The translations under genes and the position numbers were made by a program. Shown here piece after piece: positions 5,027 through 9,661 of a stretch of DNA of 9,661 nucleotides. The first letter of the stretch is position 1. Every line of letters begins with the position of its first letter. Under the pieces are notes generated by a model, which saw nothing but the letters and a program-made list of their open reading frames with translations, did no database searches and was not told where the DNA came from. Source of the DNA: CAYIRQ01 sp964365905 (GTDB taxonomy: Bacteria > Patescibacteriota > Gracilibacteria > Peribacterales > Peribacteraceae); the NCBI GenBank assembly GCA_964365905.1, contig CAYIRQ010000056.1, positions 1 to 9,661 of the forward strand, written 5' to 3'.

Positions 5027-8000
5027 TCAACACCCTCATCGTGTCGGCGCTCCGGAACCGCGTCATCACCATCGCCGCCTTCGGCATCGTCGCCGTCATC
5101 GGCGTCATCGCCATGTTCCGCATGCCGGTGGACGCCATCCCCGACCTCTCAGAGAACCAGGTCATCATCATGACGGAGTGGATGGGACAGACGCCGCGCA
5201 ACGTGGAAGATCAGATCACCTATCCCCTCACGGTGAGCATGCAGGGGCTCGCGGGCGTCCGCACGATCCGCGCCTCCTCCATGCTCGGACTCTCGATGGT
5301 GACCGTGATCTTCGAGGACGACGTCGGCATCTACTTTGCGCGGGACCGCGTTTCGGAACGCCTCCGGCTCATCCAGGCGGAACTGCCTCCCGGCGTCACG
5401 CCCATTCTCGGCCCTGACGCCACCGGCGTCGGCCACGTCTTCCTCTACACGCTCGAGAGCGACCGCCACACGCTGACGGAACTCCGGAGCATGCAGGATT
5501 TCATCGTCCGGTACGGCCTCCAGAGCCTTCCCGGCGTCGCGGAGGTTTCCTCCATCGGCGGCTACGTGAAAACGTATCAGGTCATTCTGGATCCGAAGAA
5601 GCTCGAGCAGTACGACATCGGCATCATGGAGGTCATGGAAACCCTGAGGGCCGCGAATAACAATGTCTCCGGAAAGGTCGTGGATACGGGCGGGCGCGAA
5701 GTCGCGATCCAGGGCATCGGATTCTTCCAGGGAACCTCCGACATCGCGAGCGCGGTCATCGGGAGGAAGGCCGACGGCATGCCCCTCATCGTGGAGGAGG
5801 TTGGAGAGGTGCGCGTTTCCGGACTCTTCCGCCGTGCGATTCTGGCGGATGCGGAGGAGGAGAAAGTCGGCGGCGTCGTCGTCATGCGCTATGGAGCAAA
5901 CCCGCTCGCGGTCATCGAAGCGGTGAAGAAGGAGATTCCGCGCCTCATGCCATTGCTCCCCGAAGGAGTGACCATCCGCCCGTTCTACGACCGATCCACG
6001 CTCATTCGCGGGGCGATCGCGACCGTGCGGGAGGCGCTGTTCGAGGAGATCATCATCACCACGGTCGTCCTCGGCCTCTTCCTCTGGAACGTGAGCAGCA
6101 CGCTCATCATCGCAGCCGGACTCTCGGTCGGCATCCTCATCACGTTCATCTTCATGTACCTCGCGGGAATCCCGAGCAACATCATGAGTCTTGGCGGCAT
6201 CATCATCGCGATCGGCGCCATGGTGGACGCCGATATTGTCATCTGTGAAAACGTCTTCGCAAGGCTCTCGCGACATCCTCCGCGCTCGGTGGCCGAGCGC
6301 CTCCGGTGCATCACGGAGGCGACGCTGGAAGTGGCCAGGCCCATCATTCCGGCCATGCTCATCATCATCCTCTCCTTCGCGCCGATCTTCGCTCTGCAGG
6401 GGATGGAGGGGAAACTTTTCTCGCCGCTCGCCTTCACGAATGTTTTCGGCATGGCGGGGGCATTGCTCGCTGCGGTGTTCCTCGTGCCGATCCTGTGCGT
6501 CTTCTTCCTCGGCGGCGCTCTGCGCGCCGATGAGCAGATTCCCCTCGTCCGTTTTCTCCAGAACATATATCGTCCGGCGCTGGAATGGGCGCTCCGGAAG
6601 CGGCGAACCGTCCTCGGCATCGCAGGAGCGCTGGGCATCGCCGGCCTCCTCGTCACCATGAACATCGGCTCGGAGTTCATGCCGCCACTCGACGAAGGCA
6701 GCCTCTGGTACATGCCGATCACCGTGCCGGACGTCACCGAGGAGCGCGCGCAGGAAATCCTGCTCGCAACGAACAAGATCATCGCGGGATTTCCGGAAGT
6801 CGCCATGGTCGTCGGCAAGGCCGGCCGCTCCACGACTCCCACCGATCCCTCCCCGCTCGCGATGTTTGAGACGTTCATCACCCTGAAGCCCCGGAGCGAG
6901 TGGCGCCGCGGTATGACGCGGGACAGGCTCATCGCGGAGATGAACGGCGCCCTGGAATTCAAAGACGTCTGGAACGGTTTCACGCAGCCGATCATCGGCC
7001 GCATTGACATGCTCACGACCGGCGTCCGCACGCAACTCGGGGTGAAGATTTTCGGGGAAGACCCCGTCCGTCTCGAAGAGTTCGCAATCCGGATCGAGGA
7101 GATCCTCACGGGCATCCCCGGCGCCGCGGATACGGCGGCAATCCGCACCATGGGACTCCGGTACCTCGACATTGATTTCAGGGAAGAACTCCTCGCGCAG
7201 CACGGCATCGCCAAGGGCGAGGCGCTCACGATGATCTCCGCAGGCGTCGGGGGGGAACTCGTGACCCGCACCATCGAGGGTCGCGAGCGCTACGGCGTGG
7301 AGGTCCGCCTCGAGCAGGCATACCGCCAGGATTTGGAGGACGTTCGCTCCCTTCCGCTCATGGGCAGCCGGGGCACCACCGTGCTCCTCGGCAGCATCGC
7401 CACGATCAGGACTGTGGACGGTCCCGCCGAAATCCAGAGCGAGAACGGCATCCTCCGCGCCATCGTGCAGACCAATGTCCGTGGACGTGACATCGGCTCC
7501 TTCGTGGAGGAAGCGGAGGAAACCCTGCGGAAGACCTTGGAGTTGCCACGGGGATATACCTACGCATGGTCCGGCCAGTATGAGAACCAGCAGCGGGCGG
7601 CGAAGCGCCTCCTCGTTGTGGTGCCGCTCGCGCTCCTCCTGATGACGGCGCTCCTGTACTTCACGTACCGCGACGTCTGGCTCACCGGCATGGTGCTCCT
7701 CACGATCCCGCTCGGTCTCGTCGGCGGCGTGCTCGCGCTCTTCCTCGGCGGCATGAACTTCTCCGTCGCCGTCTGGGTCGGCTTCATCTCCCTCTTTGGC
7801 AACGCCGTGGAGACGGGGACGCTCATCGTCGTGTATCTGGAGAACGCCTTCCGCGAACGCTTCGGCCTCCCGCTCATTGAGGGTGAGTACGAGGAGCATG
7901 TGGAACCGAAACCCGTCACCCGGGACGGCATTCGGGAAGCGGTGATCGAAGGAGCGACGAGGCGCCTCCGCCCCATCCTCATGACGGCGCTCGTCTCGGT

Positions 8001-8178
8001 GTTCGGTTTGCTGCCTCTCCTCTTCTCCTCCGGCCCCGGCGCCGACGTGCAGCGCCCGCTCGCCCTGGTCGTTGCCACCGGCCTCACGACATCCGTCTTC
8101 CTGGCGCTCTTCGTGCTCCCCGTGCTCTTCACGATGATCCGGGAACGGCTGGTGGCGGCTAACGGTACAATGGAATGA
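5023..8178 (+). CDS. cusA: Heavy-metal RND efflux pump CusA (Cu+/Ag+)
   Basis: Proton-driven inner-membrane pump of the HME-RND family, 1051 residues (E. coli CusA about 1047), complete. The first helix is near residues 14-33. A large outer loop follows, then the helix with GAMVDADIV (Asp402, matching the proton-relay Asp405 of E. coli), the second large loop, and C-terminal helices with AVETG (Glu930, matching Glu939). The three methionines that bind and relay Cu+/Ag+ are all present: Met564 (YMP), Met614 (PLAM) and Met663 (RIDM). They are 50 and 49 residues apart, the same spacing as Met573, Met623 and Met672 in E. coli CusA (recalled from memory). The third relay residue, Lys984 in E. coli, is Ile985 here (RPILMT), a CzcA-like local sequence. 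The start overlaps the adaptor stop as ATGA. No palindromic elements were found inside it. Confidence 0.95.
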   Translation: MINTLIVSALRNRVITIAAFGIVAVIGVIAMFRMPVDAIPDLSENQVIIMTEWMGQTPRNVEDQITYPLTVSMQGLAGVRTIRASSMLGLSMVTVIFEDDVGIYFARDRVSERLRLIQAELPPGVTPILGPDATGVGHVFLYTLESDRHTLTELRSMQDFIVRYGLQSLPGVAEVSSIGGYVKTYQVILDPKKLEQYDIGIMEVMETLRAANNNVSGKVVDTGGREVAIQGIGFFQGTSDIASAVIGRKADGMPLIVEEVGEVRVSGLFRRAILADAEEEKVGGVVVMRYGANPLAVIEAVKKEIPRLMPLLPEGVTIRPFYDRSTLIRGAIATVREALFEEIIITTVVLGLFLWNVSSTLIIAAGLSVGILITFIFMYLAGIPSNIMSLGGIIIAIGAMVDADIVICENVFARLSRHPPRSVAERLRCITEATLEVARPIIPAMLIIILSFAPIFALQGMEGKLFSPLAFTNVFGMAGALLAAVFLVPILCVFFLGGALRADEQIPLVRFLQNIYRPALEWALRKRRTVLGIAGALGIAGLLVTMNIGSEFMPPLDEGSLWYMPITVPDVTEERAQEILLATNKIIAGFPEVAMVVGKAGRSTTPTDPSPLAMFETFITLKPRSEWRRGMTRDRLIAEMNGALEFKDVWNGFTQPIIGRIDMLTTGVRTQLGVKIFGEDPVRLEEFAIRIEEILTGIPGAADTAAIRTMGLRYLDIDFREELLAQHGIAKGEALTMISAGVGGELVTRTIEGRERYGVEVRLEQAYRQDLEDVRSLPLMGSRGTTVLLGSIATIRTVDGPAEIQSENGILRAIVQTNVRGRDIGSFVEEAEETLRKTLELPRGYTYAWSGQYENQQRAAKRLLVVVPLALLLMTALLYFTYRDVWLTGMVLLTIPLGLVGGVLALFLGGMNFSVAVWVGFISLFGNAVETGTLIVVYLENAFRERFGLPLIEGEYEEHVEPKPVTRDGIREAVIEGATRRLRPILMTALVSVFGLLPLLFSSGPGADVQRPLALVVATGLTTSVFLALFVLPVLFTMIRERLVAANGTME

Positions 8179-8210
8179 GCACACGCTGCACAACATTCCC
8201 ACCCCCATCC

Positions 8211-9083
8211 ATGCACTCCCGCTTCCTCCCCATCGCCATCGGCCTTCTCCTCCCCCTCCTCCTCACAGCGTGCAGTGGCGAAGGGCCCGTATCCCTCGCA
8301 GATACCCACGTCCACGGCCTCGCGGTCGATCGCGGAGACTCAAGCCGTCTGTACGTTGCAACGCATGACGGTCTCTTTGTATTGCAGAATGACCATGAGC
8401 TTCAGAGAGTCGGCGGCAGCCGCGATGATTTCATGGGATTCTCGCCGCACCCAAGCGACCCGAACGTCCTCTTCTCGAGCGGTCATCCACGGAGAGGCGG
8501 CAACCTCGGTGTCCTTGAGTCAACGAATGGAGGGAAAACGTGGACGAAAATTCACAACGGAAATCCCCAAGGCCCCGCCGATTTCCATGCCATGATGGTG
8601 CACCCGGCGAACCCCGATCACATCTACGGCTGGTACCGGCTAAGAGTCCACCGCTCACTCGATCAGGGAAAAACCTGGGAAGTGCTCAGCAAGCAACCAC
8701 CGGAGATTCTCGCATTCGCAGGTGATCCGAGGGATGAAAACGTCGTCTACTTCGGTTCGATTGGCGATCTCCTCATGAGCACGGATCAAGGGGAATCTTT
8801 CACGAGCATTGCTCCGGAACTCGCGAGTGACGCGATCTTTGATCTTGAAGTGGAATCAAACGGTGCCCTCGTCCTCGCAACGAGGGACCACGGATTTATG
8901 AGAGCATCGCGTAACCCCGAAGGCGGTTTCGCCCTCGAGGAAATTGGCCGCCTCCCGAACGCCGATATCCCCTACTACCTCGCGCTCGACCCGAAGAACC
9001 CGGCGATCCTTTACTCCTTTAGTAAAGCCCACGTGCTCTACAAGTCGACGGATAACGCACAAAGCTGGCAGAAACTCCTCTAG
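8211..9083 (+). CDS. Lipoprotein with Asp-box (BNR/sortilin-like) beta-propeller repeats, F510_1955-like
   Basis: A 290-residue exported lipoprotein. ATG 8211 is chosen because it gives a compact signal ending in lipobox LTAC with Cys21, and follows a pyrimidine-rich tract. ATG 8175, overlapping the cusA stop, would add 12 residues in front of the signal. The mature chain begins with an HVHGLAVD segment and YVATHDGLF, which I associate with the family labelled F510_1955 glycosylhydrolase. Four Asp-box-type repeats are visible: STNGGKTW (about 8519), SLDQGKTW (8655), STDQGESF (about 8778) and a degenerate STDNAQSW (about 9048). These mark blades of a beta-propeller of the sortilin/Vps10 type. 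The fold is likely, but enzymatic activity is not shown. I recall this family often lying beside copper genes, and here it sits between cusA and a multicopper oxidase. A TACAAT box (8166-8171) could be a -10 element, with no matching -35. Confidence 0.85.
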   Translation: MHSRFLPIAIGLLLPLLLTACSGEGPVSLADTHVHGLAVDRGDSSRLYVATHDGLFVLQNDHELQRVGGSRDDFMGFSPHPSDPNVLFSSGHPRRGGNLGVLESTNGGKTWTKIHNGNPQGPADFHAMMVHPANPDHIYGWYRLRVHRSLDQGKTWEVLSKQPPEILAFAGDPRDENVVYFGSIGDLLMSTDQGESFTSIAPELASDAIFDLEVESNGALVLATRDHGFMRASRNPEGGFALEEIGRLPNADIPYYLALDPKNPAILYSFSKAHVLYKSTDNAQSWQKLL

Positions 9084-9119
9084 AAAGCCCCCTCCTCTAT
9101 CATCTTTCACCCCCCTTGT

Positions 9120-9661
9120 ATGAAATTCCACTTCATTCTCCTCGGAACCTTCCTCCTCACAGCGTGCGCCCAGAGTGGCACTTCGCAGGAACAGGGCGGC
9201 ATGCCATCCGGCATGATGCGCGGTGGCGGAGGAATGATGCAAAGTTCTTTCCTCCCTGCCCGGGACAAAGATATCGGCCAACTTCCCGAGGCGAAGCCAA
9301 TGAGCATCATGGAAGTAGAAGACGGCGACACGATCACGCTCAATCCTGAGCTCGTTCGCACATCGATCAATGGGAAAAACTTCGCGCTCTATGCATATAA
9401 CGGTCAGTTTCCCGGACCGACACTCAAAGTGACACAGGGTTCAACCTTCACGGTGAATGTGGCAAACAACATCGACGTCCCGACGACCGTCCACTGGCAC
9501 GGCATCCGGCTGGAAAACAAATTCGACGGAGCGGCAGGCGTGACACAGGAAGCCATCGAGCCGGGGCAGAGCTTCACCTACACCGTCAAAGTTCCCGATG
9601 AGGGAATCTTTTGGTACCACCCGCACGTTCGCGAAGATCTGCAGCAGGACATGGGGCTCTA
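9120..9661 (+). CDS. Multicopper oxidase lipoprotein, N-terminal part (3' end beyond window)
   Basis: The first 180 codons of a multicopper oxidase; the frame is still open at the window end. Residues 1-16 are a lipoprotein signal (LLTAC, Cys16), so the enzyme would be anchored outside the membrane. A Gly/Met-rich linker (GGMPSGMMRGGGGMMQ) follows and could bind Cu+. The first cupredoxin domain shows NGQFPGPTLKV, then HWHG (His125 and His127) and WYHPH (His167 and His169), the trinuclear-centre ligands of the family. Expected role: oxidation of Cu+ to Cu2+ and perhaps of other substrates. The type 1 copper site lies beyond the window, so its subfamily (CueO-, CopA- or laccase-like) cannot be set. 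It begins 36 bases after the propeller gene, probably in the same operon. The upstream TATCAT (9098-9103) could be a -10 box but lacks a clear -35. Confidence 0.93.
   Translation, partial: MKFHFILLGTFLLTACAQSGTSQEQGGMPSGMMRGGGGMMQSSFLPARDKDIGQLPEAKPMSIMEVEDGDTITLNPELVRTSINGKNFALYAYNGQFPGPTLKVTQGSTFTVNVANNIDVPTTVHWHGIRLENKFDGAAGVTQEAIEPGQSFTYTVKVPDEGIFWYHPHVREDLQQDMGL

Noticed and set aside
6282..6300. Perfect 8-bp stem with TGG loop inside cusA
   Set aside because: The encoded residues (RSVAER) fit the normal CusA loop and add no extra length, so it is likely a chance hairpin in GC-rich coding DNA.
5149..8208. A 1019-codon open frame on the minus strand opposite cusA
   Set aside because: It mirrors the cusA codons in a GC-rich, C/G-ending gene where reverse-strand stops are rare. 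The translation is a low-complexity mix of Asp, Glu, Arg and His without recognisable domains.
8175..8210. Start of the propeller gene at ATG 8175
   Set aside because: It would place a polar, Cys- and Pro-containing stretch ahead of an otherwise standard lipoprotein signal that begins at ATG 8211.
9009..9027. 7-bp stem CTTTACT/AGTAAAG inside the propeller gene
   Set aside because: It lies within coding sequence that fits the repeat fold, has no T tract, and leaves about 60 codon bases before the stop. It is too short to call a terminator.
1..9661. CRISPR array, tRNA, rRNA, insertion sequence or phage genes
   Set aside because: No regularly spaced direct repeats, tRNA-like cloverleaf, rRNA segment, transposase or phage protein could be seen.

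Overview
The window carries a co-directional (+ strand) copper/silver handling locus. Its order is: a Cu+-exporting P-type ATPase (CopA, 5' end outside the window), a small exported Cys/His/Met-containing protein, a tiny Met/His-containing lipoprotein, a membrane fusion protein (CusB-like), a heavy-metal RND pump (CusA), a lipoprotein with Asp-box (BNR) beta-propeller repeats, and the N-terminal part of a lipoprotein multicopper oxidase (3' end outside the window). Gaps are short (the largest is 87 bases, 2632-2718) and two junctions touch or overlap, so most of the block is probably cotranscribed. No stretch over 300 bases lacks a gene.

Organism. The DNA is GC-rich with strong C/G preference at third codon positions, and TGA is used as an ordinary stop. 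None of the gene starts after copA shows a Shine-Dalgarno sequence. Instead the starts follow pyrimidine-rich tracts. Three proteins carry clear lipoboxes (LAGC, LTAC, LTAC). Two genes carry dense in-frame palindromic repeat elements. I could not place the organism from sequence alone. The combination suggests an uncultivated lineage, possibly a candidate-phylum (Peregrinibacteria/Peribacteria-like) bacterium, but that is a low-confidence inference. Enterobacteria and Gracilibacteria (TGA=Gly) are argued against.

How the genes work together (inference from family knowledge). CopA moves Cu+ out of the cytoplasm. The small Met/His/Cys exported proteins could buffer or hand over copper outside the membrane. 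CusBA would expel Cu+/Ag+ further, and CusA keeps all three pump methionines at the same mutual spacing as E. coli CusA. The multicopper oxidase would oxidise Cu+ to the less harmful Cu2+. The beta-propeller lipoprotein is a recurrent but uncharacterised member of such clusters. No outer-membrane factor (CusC/TolC) is in the window.

The most unusual feature is a set of at least seven distinct palindromic repeat elements. They sit in frame inside coding sequence: four in the ATP-binding domain of CopA (1171-1544) and three abutting ones in the helical hairpin of the CusB-like adaptor (4104-4229). They add short low-complexity peptides at probable surface loops without breaking the frames.
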